Of a stretch of DNA of 64,000 nucleotides, positions 8,180-16,695 are shown piece after piece. The notes beneath the pieces were generated by a model. It saw only the letters and a program-made list of their open reading frames with translations, ran no database searches and was not told the DNA's origin. Within the stretch, counting starts at the first letter, position 1; every line of letters begins with the position of its first letter. Source of the DNA: RYN-230 sp036509255 (lineage in GTDB: Bacteria; Actinomycetota; Actinomycetes; Streptosporangiales; Streptosporangiaceae); assembly GCA_036509255.1 (NCBI GenBank), contig DATCFY010000232.1, forward strand, positions 1-64,000, in the 5' to 3' direction. Position numbers and translations under genes: made by a program.

Positions 8180-8806
8180 ATGGAGGCGCGGATAGAGCGG
8201 GTGGCGTCACCGGGAGACGCGGACACGCCCGAAGCCAACGCCTGGATCGTCGGCGACAACGAGGAGGTCATCGTGGTCGACCCGGGCCGCGACGACAAGG
8301 CAGTGCTGGCCGCCGTCGGCGACCGGGAGATCCTCGCCGTCATCTGCACCCACGGGCACGCCACCCACGTCGCGGCGGCCCCTGCGGTAGCGGCGCGTGA
8401 CGAGGCCCCGGTCGCGCTGCACTCCCGGGACCGGCTGGCGTGGCGGGAAGCGCACCGGGAGGGCGCCCCGGACATCGAGATGGAAGACGGGGGGATCTTC
8501 GAGGTCGCCGACGTCTCGCTGGAAGTGATCCACGCCCCGGGCCACACCCCCGGCTCGGTGTGCCTCTACAGCGAGGAACTCGAGGCCGTGTTCGCGGGCG
8601 ATGTCCTGATGGCCAGCGGCCCGGTTCCGCACCATGACGAGTATCCCGACTTTCCCGCGCAGCTCAGCGCGATCGGGGAGCACGTGCTGACCCTGCCGGG
8701 AACGACCCGGGTGCTGCCTGGGCACGGCGAGGAGACCACCGTGTCGGCGGCCCAGAAGCGGTTCGATTCGTGGGTGACCGCGGGCCCGCTTCCCCTCCCG
8801 GACTGA
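8180..8806 (+). CDS. MBL-fold metallo-hydrolase, altered metal motif
   Basis: A 208-residue glyoxalase II-like metallo-beta-lactamase fold protein. The signature reads THGHATH, with His58, His60 and His63 present but Thr62 where HxHxDH enzymes have Asp. Later ligands are intact: HAPGHTPGS, FAGDVLM and LPGHGEET. Loss of that Asp would weaken the second zinc site, so the enzyme may use one metal or have reduced activity. It likely shares a transcript with the MarC-type gene and is followed 4 nt later by the RecB-like gene. Confidence 0.85.
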   Translation: MEARIERVASPGDADTPEANAWIVGDNEEVIVVDPGRDDKAVLAAVGDREILAVICTHGHATHVAAAPAVAARDEAPVALHSRDRLAWREAHREGAPDIEMEDGGIFEVADVSLEVIHAPGHTPGSVCLYSEELEAVFAGDVLMASGPVPHHDEYPDFPAQLSAIGEHVLTLPGTTRVLPGHGEETTVSAAQKRFDSWVTAGPLPLPD

Positions 8807-8810
8807 CCCG

Positions 8811-9686
8811 GTGGGCACCGACGAGCAGCTCGGGCTGGACGGGATGCCCAGCCGCCTGTACGCGTGCACTCCCACCCGGCTGAGTACGTGGCTGAACTGC
8901 CGGCGGCTGTACCGGATGAGTTACCTGGACCGGCCCGCCCCGCGCAAGGGGCCGCCCTGGGCGCACAACAGCGTGGGCGCCAGCGTGCACAACGCGCTGG
9001 CTGGGTGGTGGCGCCTGCCGCAGGCGCAGCGGACCGTGCCCGCGGCCGATGGGTTACTGCAACGGGGCTGGATCAACGAGGGGTTCGCCAGCGACGCGCA
9101 GTCCGCGGCCGCCCGGGAGCGGGCCCGCGGCATGGTCGAGAAGTATGTCGCCGGGCTGGACCCAGCCGACGAGCCGGCCGGGGTGGAGCGGACGGTAGGC
9201 GCCCGGACCGAACGGATCACGTTCTCCGGCCGGATCGACCGGCTGGACGACCGGCGGTCCGGGGCCGGCGACCGCGAACTGGCCGTGGTCGACTACAAGA
9301 CCGGCCGCCGCCCGCTGAGCACCGACGATGCCCGGGCCTCGCTGCCGCTGGCGCTGTACGCGATCGCCGCCGGCCGGGTCCTCCGCCGGCCCTGCCACCG
9401 GGTGGAACTGCACCATCTGCCCACGGGAACGGTGCACGCCTGGGACCATACGCAGGCCACCCTGGACCGGCACCTGGGCCGGGCTGAGGACATCGCCGCG
9501 GAGTGCGCGGCCGCCGACCAGCGCTACCGGGACGGGCTGCCGCCCGCAGGCCTGGACGATGTATTCCCGCCTAGCCCCGGTCCGGGCTGTGGCTGGTGTG
9601 ACTTCCGTGCGGTCTGCCCGGAAGGTGCCGCCGCCACCCCCGCCCGCCGACCCTGGGACGGCCTGGGCGAACTCACCGGAGACTAA
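8811..9686 (+). CDS. RecB/Cas4-like PD-(D/E)XK nuclease with Fe-S cysteines
   Basis: A 291-residue RecB-family nuclease domain. The active site is FSGRIDRLD followed by LAVVDYKTGR, with the D and D-x-K pattern conserved, plus a GASVHNALAGWW helix with the conserved His. One cysteine at the N-terminus (WLNCRRLY) and three near the C-terminus (GCGWCDFRAVCPEG) match the arrangement that holds a 4Fe-4S cluster in AddB/Cas4-type nucleases. It probably acts on DNA ends in repair. It starts with GTG 4 nt after the MBL gene. No CRISPR genes are nearby, so a Cas4 role is unlikely. Confidence 0.87.
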   Translation: MGTDEQLGLDGMPSRLYACTPTRLSTWLNCRRLYRMSYLDRPAPRKGPPWAHNSVGASVHNALAGWWRLPQAQRTVPAADGLLQRGWINEGFASDAQSAAARERARGMVEKYVAGLDPADEPAGVERTVGARTERITFSGRIDRLDDRRSGAGDRELAVVDYKTGRRPLSTDDARASLPLALYAIAAGRVLRRPCHRVELHHLPTGTVHAWDHTQATLDRHLGRAEDIAAECAAADQRYRDGLPPAGLDDVFPPSPGPGCGWCDFRAVCPEGAAATPARRPWDGLGELTGD

Positions 9687-9722
9687 CCGCTGCCTGGATC
9701 AGGCCGTAACGGTGGCGTGGGA

Positions 9723-10682
9723 TCAGGCCTGGCGTGACGGGCGGGCCCGGCGGCACTCGGTCGCGTTCCAGAAGCTGGTCAGGGTGCTGGCCGTGGTCTC
9801 CGGCGCCTCGACCGCGGGGGAGTGCGCGGCGGCCGGGATGCAGACCCGCTGGGCGCGCAGCCGGGCCGCCATGTCCTCCTGCGCGGCTGGTTCCCAGGCG
9901 TCATCGTTCTCGCCGTAAAGGACCATCACCGGGACTGCGTCCAGCTTGGCCAGGGCCGTGGTCCGGTCCGGGCAGGTGAGCAGGGCCTCAGCCATCGCGC
10001 GCAGCCCGGTGGGGGAACTGCTCAGCAGCCGGGTACGCAGGAAGTCGACGATCATCGGGGGGACGCCACCCATCGTGGCCTCCGGCTCCATCCGGGTCTG
10101 CCAGATGCGCTCGACCTCCGCGCCCAGCGCCTCCGGGGCGGTGCCGTCCAGCTCGGCCAGCAGGCCCTGCAGGATCTGGGCCCGCGGGCCGGTCAGCGCC
10201 CCGGGACCGGAACTCAGCAGGGTCAGCGAACTGATCTGGGCGGCCCGGGCCAGCAGTACCTCCCGGGTCACCAGCCCGCCGAGGGAGTGGCCGAGCAGGT
10301 GGATGCCCCGGCTGCCCGGCGCGCCGGAAACGCCGGGCGAGCCCGGCGCGCTGTCGTACCCCTCACCGAGCCAGTCGGCGACCGTGGCCACGTCAGCGGC
10401 GAGCGCACCCAGCTGGTAGGCGGCCGCGTCGTCTGCGCCGGGCGTCTCGAACTGGCCGCGCATGTCGATCGCGACCACCTGGCGCCCAGCGGCCGCCAGG
10501 GCCTGGAGGATCAGCAGAAAGTCCTCTTTGCTGCCGGTGTATCCCGGGACGAGCAGCGCAGGCTGCCGCTCGTGTACCCCGCTGGGCGGGAGCGCTTCGA
10601 GCGCCGCGAACTTGCCGCGGCTGGTCTCGATGGTCAGCCGCCGCACCCCCGAGGGCAATTGCAGCGCTTTTGGTGTACTCAC
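9723..10682 (-). CDS. Alpha/beta hydrolase
   Basis: A 319-residue alpha/beta-hydrolase-fold protein. The nucleophile elbow is LLGHSLGG, the acid is in VMVLYGENDDAW, and the His is in IPAAAHSPAVEAPE. The oxyanion-hole segment LLVPGYTGSKEDF is N-terminal. A Gly/Pro/Ser-rich insert (DSAPGSPGVSGAPGSRG) precedes the elbow. The reaction is unknown; lipase, esterase or peptidase activities all occur in the family. It converges with the RecB-like gene. Confidence 0.85.
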   Translation of the reverse strand: MSTPKALQLPSGVRRLTIETSRGKFAALEALPPSGVHERQPALLVPGYTGSKEDFLLILQALAAAGRQVVAIDMRGQFETPGADDAAAYQLGALAADVATVADWLGEGYDSAPGSPGVSGAPGSRGIHLLGHSLGGLVTREVLLARAAQISSLTLLSSGPGALTGPRAQILQGLLAELDGTAPEALGAEVERIWQTRMEPEATMGGVPPMIVDFLRTRLLSSSPTGLRAMAEALLTCPDRTTALAKLDAVPVMVLYGENDDAWEPAAQEDMAARLRAQRVCIPAAAHSPAVEAPETTASTLTSFWNATECRRARPSRQA

Positions 10683-10761
10683 AGGCGGCCAGCCTACCCA
10701 GGGATGCTCCGGCTACGCCTTACCCAGCCTTGACGATTCCTGGAAGCCCGCATGAAAACGG

Positions 10762-12333
10762 CTAACTAGCCGTGCTGCCCTTCCGGCCACGGCCCGACCG
10801 GCGCCGGCGGCGGCGGGGCTGTCCCGGCTCCGCTGAGCCCTCGGCCTTGGCCGGGGCCGCCTGGCCCGGCTGAGCGGTGTCGGTGCCGCGCACCGTCACG
10901 CCGGACCTGGTGCGCTTGCGGACCCGGGTCTTGCGCGGCTGATCCGTGCGTGGCCCCTGGTCGCGGTCGCCACGGGGGGCCGGCCGCCGCGGGGTGCGGG
11001 CCTTCCCGGTCTCGCCCACGTCCTCGAGCTCTTCCGCTTCGAGGCCGGCCCGGCCCCGCTCGGCGCGGGGCAGGCTGCCCTTCACGCCGGCCGGGATGTC
11101 CAGTTGGGTGAACAGGTGCTCGGAAGTGGAGTAAGTCTCGAGTGGCTCCGGCTGGCCCATGCCGAGGGCCTCGTTGATGAGCTTCCAGCGGGGCATGTCC
11201 CGCCAGTCCACGAACGTGACGGCGATACCGTCGCGCCCGGCCCGGCCGGTGCGCCCGGTGCGGTGCAGGTAGGCCTTGTCGTCTTCCGGGCACTCGTAGT
11301 TGATCACGTGGGTGACGTCGTCCACGTCGAGACCGCGGGACGCGACGTCGGTCGCGACCAGCACGTCGATCTTGCCGTTGCGGAACGCGCGCATAGCCCG
11401 TTCCCGCTGGCCCTGGCCCAGGTCGCCGTGCACCGCCGCGGCCGCGAAGCCGCGGGTGGTCAGCGCCTCGGCCACCTGGTCCGCGGACCGCTTGGTCCGG
11501 CAGAAGACCATGCTCAGGCCGCGGCCGTTGGCCTGCAGGATGCGGGCCAGCATCTCAATCTTGTCCATCTGGTGCGCACGGAACACGTGCTGCACGGTCA
11601 GCGGGACCAGGTCAGGCTCGTCGCCATGCTCGGCGCGGACGTGCAGCGGCTGGCGCAGGTGCCGCCGGGCCAGCTGGACCACGTCGCCCGGCATGGTGGC
11701 CGAGAACAGCATGGTCTGCCGGGACGGCGGGGTGAGCTCCAGGATCCGCTCGACGTCGGGCAGGAACCCGAGGTCCAGCATCTTGTCCGCCTCGTCCAGG
11801 ACGAGGGAGCGCAGCCCGGACAGGTCCAGGTGCCGCTGGCCGGCCAGGTCGAGCAGCCGTCCGGGGGTGCCGACCACGATGTCCACCGTCGCACGCAGGG
11901 CGTCGATCTGGGGCTCGTAGGCGCGCCCGCCGTAAACGGTCACCACCCGCGCGCCCCCGAGCCTGCCTGCCACGCGCAGGTCCTCGGCAACCTGGCCAGC
12001 GAGTTCGCGGGTCGGCACCACGACCAGGGACACGGGCGCGGAAGGCTTGGTGGCCGGCGCCTCCGCCACATGCTGAAGCAGCGGGATGCCGAACGCGAGC
12101 GTCTTGCCGGTGCCGGTGCGGGCCTGGCCGATGATGTCGTGCCCGCTCAGCCCGATGGGCAGGGCCAGGCTCTGGATGGGGAAGGGCGTGGTAATGCCGG
12201 CGACCTCCAGGGCCGCGCAAATCTGCTCATCAACGCCGAGGTCACGGAACGTTTGCGTTACGTCCGGAGAACCTGCTGCCGGGTTATCCTCAGCCGGCGG
12301 TTCTGCTACGGACGATGTCAGTGTGGTTGTCAG
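10762..12333 (-). CDS. DEAD-box RNA helicase (probable CTG start)
   Basis: About 523 residues with all DEAD-box motifs: Q motif (TTPFPIQS), I (ARTGTGKT), Ia (PTRELA), II (DEAD in LVLDEADKM), III (SAT), and the HRTGRTGRAG motif VI. A basic Arg/Lys-rich tail probably binds RNA. ATP-dependent unwinding would act on rRNA or mRNA. The frame carries no ATG, GTG or TTG between the in-frame stop at 12349-12351 and the GTG at 12069, yet motifs Q and I lie in that interval. A CTG at 12333 preceded by GGAAG fits best; an ATG at 12349 is out of frame. It is divergent from the ferritin-like gene. Confidence 0.88.
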   Translation of the reverse strand: MTTTLTSSVAEPPAEDNPAAGSPDVTQTFRDLGVDEQICAALEVAGITTPFPIQSLALPIGLSGHDIIGQARTGTGKTLAFGIPLLQHVAEAPATKPSAPVSLVVVPTRELAGQVAEDLRVAGRLGGARVVTVYGGRAYEPQIDALRATVDIVVGTPGRLLDLAGQRHLDLSGLRSLVLDEADKMLDLGFLPDVERILELTPPSRQTMLFSATMPGDVVQLARRHLRQPLHVRAEHGDEPDLVPLTVQHVFRAHQMDKIEMLARILQANGRGLSMVFCRTKRSADQVAEALTTRGFAAAAVHGDLGQGQRERAMRAFRNGKIDVLVATDVASRGLDVDDVTHVINYECPEDDKAYLHRTGRTGRAGRDGIAVTFVDWRDMPRWKLINEALGMGQPEPLETYSTSEHLFTQLDIPAGVKGSLPRAERGRAGLEAEELEDVGETGKARTPRRPAPRGDRDQGPRTDQPRKTRVRKRTRSGVTVRGTDTAQPGQAAPAKAEGSAEPGQPRRRRRRSGRGRKGSTAS

Positions 12334-12671
12334 TTGAATCAGCTTCCATCAGTGGCCCGCTGTCTGGGCACGCCCTATACGCGTGTCCTTGCCACTGCGG
12401 ACCTGGCTATCGGCTCCACCAGCGAGCGTCGCCCGCCAGCGCAGTAAGGCATCAAGCCGGCCCTGCGCTGGCGGTCTCGCCGCTGGGTCCTGCCAACGCG
12501 GTGTCCTGCCATCGTCGGCACTTGCGCGCCCGGCTAGCCATGAGCCTTACTGATAGGTAAACACGGCAGGAGGTTGCCGCATTCCATTCCAAGTTCTGAC
12601 TCGCAGTGTACCAATGTGTCCTGGCCTGCGGGTGGACCAACGCGCAGTGCCACAGTTGTTACGCTTCGCGG
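12334..12671. other. Divergent promoter region, helicase / ferritin-like gene
   Basis: No gene is supported in these 338 bp. A TACGCT box at 12660-12665 lies six nt before the GTG at 12672, which predicts a leaderless transcript for the ferritin-like gene. Nothing else is recognised. Confidence 0.45.
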
Positions 12672-13487
12672 GTGACCGACGCACAGCAGCGCGACGATGC
12701 GCCGCCCGAGCCCCGCGGGCACAGCGAACTGAGCCAGCACGGCCAGCCAAGCCAGCACGGCCAGCCAAGCCAGCACAGCGAGACGGACCAGCCGGGCGGT
12801 ATCCCCCGGGACGGCATCATTGACCTGCTCGGTCTGCTGGCCTACGCAGAACTGGATGCGTACTTCCGGCTGACCGAGGACGCGGCGCTCGCTCCTTCAC
12901 TCGCGGACCGGGCCGCCCTGGCCGGGATGGCCGTCGCCGAGTTCGGCCACTTCCGGCTGCTGTGCGAGCAGCTGTCCGCGCTGGGCGCCCAAGCGGACCA
13001 GGTCATGCTGCCGTTCGCTCCGGCACTGCAGGCCTTCCACGCCCGGACCGCCCCGGCTGACTGGCTGGAGGGCCTGGTCAAGGCCTATGTGGGGGACGGG
13101 ATCGCGGCGGACTTCTACCGGGCGGTGGCGGAACTGGTCGACCCGCAGACCCGCGAGCTGGTGCTGCGGGTGCTGGCCGACACCGGGCACGCGGAGTTCG
13201 TGATCGCCCGGGTCCGGGCGGCGATCGAGGCCGACCCGCACCTGGAGGGACGGCTGGCACTGTGGGCCCGGCGACTGGTCGGGGAGGCGCTGGCCCAGGC
13301 GTACCGGGTCGTCGCCGACCGGGACTCGCTGGCCGGCCTGCTGGCCGGAGCCGCTACGGCGGAGCCCAGCTCACCCGCCGCGGCCGCCGTTCCCCGGGCC
13401 GCCCAGCTGGGCGACATCGGGCGGCTGCTGGCCCGGATCACCGACGCGCACGCCCAGAGGATGTCCTCGCTCGGCCTGTCCAGCTAG
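12672..13487 (+). CDS. Ferritin-like-fold (MiaE-like) protein
   Basis: An actinobacterial ferritin-like protein of about 271 residues. The helical core runs from DLLGLLAYAELDAYFRL to the C-terminus, with Glu/His residues (AYAELDAYF, AEFGHFRLL, TGHAEFVI) where di-iron carboxylate proteins bind metal. The family resembles tRNA hydroxylase MiaE, but its role is unproven. The N-terminal 40 residues are hydrophilic and contain an 18-bp tandem duplication encoding QHGQPS twice. I chose the GTG at 12672 because of the leaderless -10 box just upstream; an in-frame ATG at 12606 is the alternative. Confidence 0.82.
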   Translation: MTDAQQRDDAPPEPRGHSELSQHGQPSQHGQPSQHSETDQPGGIPRDGIIDLLGLLAYAELDAYFRLTEDAALAPSLADRAALAGMAVAEFGHFRLLCEQLSALGAQADQVMLPFAPALQAFHARTAPADWLEGLVKAYVGDGIAADFYRAVAELVDPQTRELVLRVLADTGHAEFVIARVRAAIEADPHLEGRLALWARRLVGEALAQAYRVVADRDSLAGLLAGAATAEPSSPAAAAVPRAAQLGDIGRLLARITDAHAQRMSSLGLSS

Positions 13488-13557
13488 CACGGGCCAGCGG
13501 GCCAGCTAGCACCGGCCAGCCAGCACCGGCCAGCCGGGCTGGCCGCCCCCAGCCGCG

Positions 13558-13788
13558 CTAATGCGTCGCGAAACCGACCCGCCGCTGCTCGACGTCGGAC
13601 AGCTCGACGTAGGCGATCTTGGCGGCCGGGATGAGGAACTTGCCCCCCTTGTCGTCGGGCAGCACGAACAGGCCGCCGTCCTCGGAGGTCATGGCCTGGG
13701 TGAGCGCGCGCTCCAGATCTGCCGCCGAGACATTGGTCTCCACGCTGAGTTCACGCGGGATGGACTGGATCCCGATCTTGACTTCCAC
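13558..13788 (-). CDS. DUF3107 domain protein
   Basis: A 76-residue protein of the actinobacterial DUF3107 family (EVKIGIQSIPRELSVE, then FLIPAAKIAYVELSD, ending RRVGFATH). Function is unknown. An AGGAG sequence 4 nt before the GTG at 13788 decides the start; longer forms would add a Pro/Ala-rich leader. It follows the TetR gene on the same strand, the usual neighbour order in this phylum. Confidence 0.88.
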   Translation of the reverse strand: MEVKIGIQSIPRELSVETNVSAADLERALTQAMTSEDGGLFVLPDDKGGKFLIPAAKIAYVELSDVEQRRVGFATH

Positions 13789-13876
13789 GGCGCTCCTGTG
13801 CTCGGACTCGGTAGGGACAGCGGCGGCAAGCCGTCGCGGAGAAGGTGGCTCAGCCGGTGCCGGCCAGCCAGGTGGC

Positions 13877-14497
13877 TCAGCCGGTGCGCGGCCAGCCGCT
13901 GATGCCACGCCAGGCGAGCCGGGCCATCAGCTGCTCGGCGGCGTCTTTGGGGATGGCCCGGTCGGTACCCAGCCAGTAGGTCGCGCTGATCTGGGCCATG
14001 CCGACCAGTCCGATGCCGAGCAGGTGGGCCTGATCGTCGCCGAGACCGGCGTCCTCGGCGATGAACTCGCTGATCATGTCGGCGTGCACGCGCATGGTCG
14101 CGTCGAGCCTGTCCCGCACCGCGGGCTCGTTGCGCAGGTCGGACTCGAACACCAGTCGGAAGGCCTCGCCGGTGCTGGCGACGAAGTCGAAGAAGGCCTG
14201 GAAGGTCGCGCTGACCCGCTGCTTGTTGTCCGTGGTGGAGGCGAGCGCGTTGTGGATGGTGTCGGTCAGCGCCTCGACGCTCTCGTCCAGCAACGCCAGG
14301 TACAGGTCCAGCTTTCCCGGAAAGTGCTGGTAGAGCACGGGCTTGCTGACCCCGGCCCGTTCGGCGATCTCGTCCATCGCCGCCGCGTGGTAGCCCTGCG
14401 CGACAAAGACTTCCTGGGCGGCACCCAGTAGCTGCCGACGCCGCGCTTGCCTCGGCAGCCGCGTACCGGCCGTACGGGCCTGCGGTGTTGCTGTCAC
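13877..14497 (-). CDS. TetR/AcrR transcriptional regulator
   Basis: A 206-residue TetR-family repressor. The N-terminal helix-turn-helix is clear (MDEIAERAGVSKPVLYQHFPGKLDLY), followed by an all-helical ligand domain. The GTG at 14497 has a GGAGA element upstream and gives the usual length. It belongs to the conserved TetR - DUF3107 pair and probably regulates its own operon; ligand and operator are not evident. Confidence 0.9.
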   Translation of the reverse strand: MTATPQARTAGTRLPRQARRRQLLGAAQEVFVAQGYHAAAMDEIAERAGVSKPVLYQHFPGKLDLYLALLDESVEALTDTIHNALASTTDNKQRVSATFQAFFDFVASTGEAFRLVFESDLRNEPAVRDRLDATMRVHADMISEFIAEDAGLGDDQAHLLGIGLVGMAQISATYWLGTDRAIPKDAAEQLMARLAWRGISGWPRTG

Positions 14498-14640
14498 GAG
14501 ACTCTCCGTCGCGTCAGTCGGGCGGCAATTCCACCCGATGCACGCCATCCTACGACCGCTCGTCCCCCGGAAAGGGGGTAACGGAGGGTGACCCCGGGTG
14601 TCGTCAGGGGGTCACGTCGGCCAGATCGGCAGGACGCTGG

Positions 14641-14853
14641 TCAGCCGTAGGTCTCCTCGTCGTCGGCCCCGGCTTCCTGATGCTGCTCGACCACGTCGGC
14701 CGGGTTCGCCTCGTCGGGCAGCTCGAGGTCTTTCAGCCCCTTGTCGTCCTCGTCGTCCTCGCCGGGCAGCGACTCGTGCTGCTCGATAGCGTCTTCGACC
14801 GGTACCTCGGGGTCCTCAAGGGACTGCGAGGTTTCCGGGCTGAGGTCACTCAT
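14641..14853 (-). CDS. Small acidic protein
   Basis: A 70-residue, highly acidic protein with two related segments, VPVEDAIEQHE and NPADVVEQHQ, separated by an Asp/Glu-rich linker. Similar short acidic proteins are common in actinobacteria but uncharacterised. It has a GAGGGGCG ribosome-binding sequence and lies 9 nt after the oxidoreductase on the same strand, so the two are probably co-transcribed. Confidence 0.65.
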   Translation of the reverse strand: MSDLSPETSQSLEDPEVPVEDAIEQHESLPGEDDEDDKGLKDLELPDEANPADVVEQHQEAGADDEETYG

Positions 14854-14862
14854 CAGCGCCCC

Positions 14863-16581
14863 TCAGGTGTTGTGTGATGGCTGGCTGGTCACCCGGCCGG
14901 GCTCTGCCGTGGGTGGCACGGCCGGTTCCCTCGAGGGTAGTAGGCCCGGCGCCTGGCCCGCGGCCGGCCCCGGGGATGTGGCGCGGGCCTGCCCCAGCAG
15001 GGTCCGGGCCGACGAGGTGCCCGGCGCTGTCCCGTCTGCACCCGCCCCGGCGGCACGGGCCGCGCCAGCTCCGGCGCCACCACCACTGCCGCCGTTCCCG
15101 CCGGCTCCCCGCCCGCCGATTCCGGGGCCGCCGGCCCCCGGCCCGCCAGCCTGCCCCGCAGACCGCTGTGCCAGGCCCCGCAACGGGGTTCCCACCGCCT
15201 CGCCGTAGGACGGGAACGCGTGCACCACGTCGGTCAGGATGGCCAGCGGGATCCTGGCCCGGATGGCCAGCGTGACCTCGCCCATCCACTCCTCCGCGTC
15301 AGGCCCGATCGCCGCCGCGCCGACCAGGATGTCGCCCGACCCGGCGTCCGCGTACAGCTCGACCCGGCCTCGGTCGTCGTCTTCCACCTGGGCCCGGGCC
15401 GTTTCGGCCAGGTCGTAGCTGACCGTGATCAGGTCGACCCCGGTGGCCTCGGCGAGCGAGGGGGACATGCCCACCGTGTAGACCGACGGTGAGGTGTAGA
15501 CGGTGCGCGGGATGGCCCGGTAGTCGGCGGCCCGGCTGCCGCCCAGCAGGTTGGCCGCGACGATCCGCGCCTGGTACCGGGCGGTGTGCGTGTAGGGGGC
15601 GACCGCGGTCACGTCGCCTGCGGCCCAGACCCGCCCGGCGGTCTTCTCTCCCGGGCCGCCGGCCTTCCCGGCCGCGCTGGGCCCGGTTTTCGCGGAAGCG
15701 TTGGGCACGACGCGGCAGGTCTCGTCCAGCGGCAGCATCTCGCCGGGGCCGGCGGAAACGCCGAGTTCCTCCAGCCCGAGGCCGGACAGCCGGGGGCGCC
15801 GGCCGCTGGCCAGCAGCACCCGGTCGGCCTCGATCCTGGTCCCGTCGGCCAGCGTGAGCGCCAGCCCCTCGTCGGTGGTCTCCGCCTTGACCACGGCCGA
15901 TCCGAGCCGCAGGTCCACCCCCGTCCGCCGGAGCGCGTCGCCGAGGATCTCGCCGGTGAACTGCGCCTCGCCGGGCAGCACGTGCGGTTCGGCCTCGACC
16001 AGCGTGACCTGCGAACCGAACGCCGCGTAGATCTGCGCCAGCTCGCAGCCGACCGGCCCCGCGCCCAGCACCACCAGCCGCCGGGGCAAGTCCGGGCAGG
16101 TGAGCGCCTCCGCGCTGGTCCAGGCGGGCACGTCGGTCAGGCCCTCGACCGGCGGCGCGACCGGCTCGCTGCCGGTGCACACGACGAGGTCCTGGTACTG
16201 CAGGGTCAGCGGGGCGGCCGGGGCCAGCCCGTTCAGGCTGTCCTTGGCCGGGTGGGGCTGGACCGCGATCGTGCCGGGCCCGGTGATCCGGCCGGTGCCG
16301 CGGATCAGGGTCACGCCGGCCTCGGCGAGCTGGGCGGCGGCTGCCGCGTCGTCGAGGTGCCCGGCGACCTCGTCGCGGCGGGCGACCGCGTGTTCCCAGG
16401 TCTCGCCCCGGCGGGCGGACTGGAGCAGCGACTTGGAGGCCATGTCGGCCAGGTACGGCGCCTCGCCGCCGACGAGGCCCGCTTCCACCAGGGCCGTGGA
16501 CCGGCCGGCGCGCGACACCTCGATGGCGATGAGGCTGCCGGAAGTCCCCCCGCCAAGCACGACGACGTTGAAGTCAGCCAT
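14863..16581 (-). CDS. Pyridine nucleotide-disulfide oxidoreductase homologue lacking redox cysteines
   Basis: A 572-residue member of the lipoamide dehydrogenase/mercuric reductase superfamily. The FAD site VVLGGGTSGSLIA is at residue 7, the NAD(P) site VVLGAGPVGCELA is central, the second FAD motif is RVWAAGDVTAV, and the dimer domain has VHAFPSYGEA with the His-Glu pair. The active-site segment that normally reads GGxCxxxxC is GGEAPYLADMASK: Ala41 and Asp46 replace both cysteines, so a dithiol mechanism is impossible. A Gly/Ala/Pro-rich tail of about 90 residues follows. The ATG at 16581 has a GGAGG site. Confidence 0.87.
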   Translation of the reverse strand: MADFNVVVLGGGTSGSLIAIEVSRAGRSTALVEAGLVGGEAPYLADMASKSLLQSARRGETWEHAVARRDEVAGHLDDAAAAAQLAEAGVTLIRGTGRITGPGTIAVQPHPAKDSLNGLAPAAPLTLQYQDLVVCTGSEPVAPPVEGLTDVPAWTSAEALTCPDLPRRLVVLGAGPVGCELAQIYAAFGSQVTLVEAEPHVLPGEAQFTGEILGDALRRTGVDLRLGSAVVKAETTDEGLALTLADGTRIEADRVLLASGRRPRLSGLGLEELGVSAGPGEMLPLDETCRVVPNASAKTGPSAAGKAGGPGEKTAGRVWAAGDVTAVAPYTHTARYQARIVAANLLGGSRAADYRAIPRTVYTSPSVYTVGMSPSLAEATGVDLITVSYDLAETARAQVEDDDRGRVELYADAGSGDILVGAAAIGPDAEEWMGEVTLAIRARIPLAILTDVVHAFPSYGEAVGTPLRGLAQRSAGQAGGPGAGGPGIGGRGAGGNGGSGGGAGAGAARAAGAGADGTAPGTSSARTLLGQARATSPGPAAGQAPGLLPSREPAVPPTAEPGRVTSQPSHNT

Positions 16582-16695
16582 GTGCTGATCCTCCCCCGAC
16601 TCGCTGGACGTACGCGCTCCGTTCATCATGACAGCCGAACCCAAAGCCGGTCCCCCCCGAGGGGCACATTCCTCGCATCTGGGTAGGGAGACAGC

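Noticed and set aside
8811..9686. Cas4 of a CRISPR system
   Set aside because: No repeats, cas1 or cas2 are present; the gene sits in a conserved housekeeping block.
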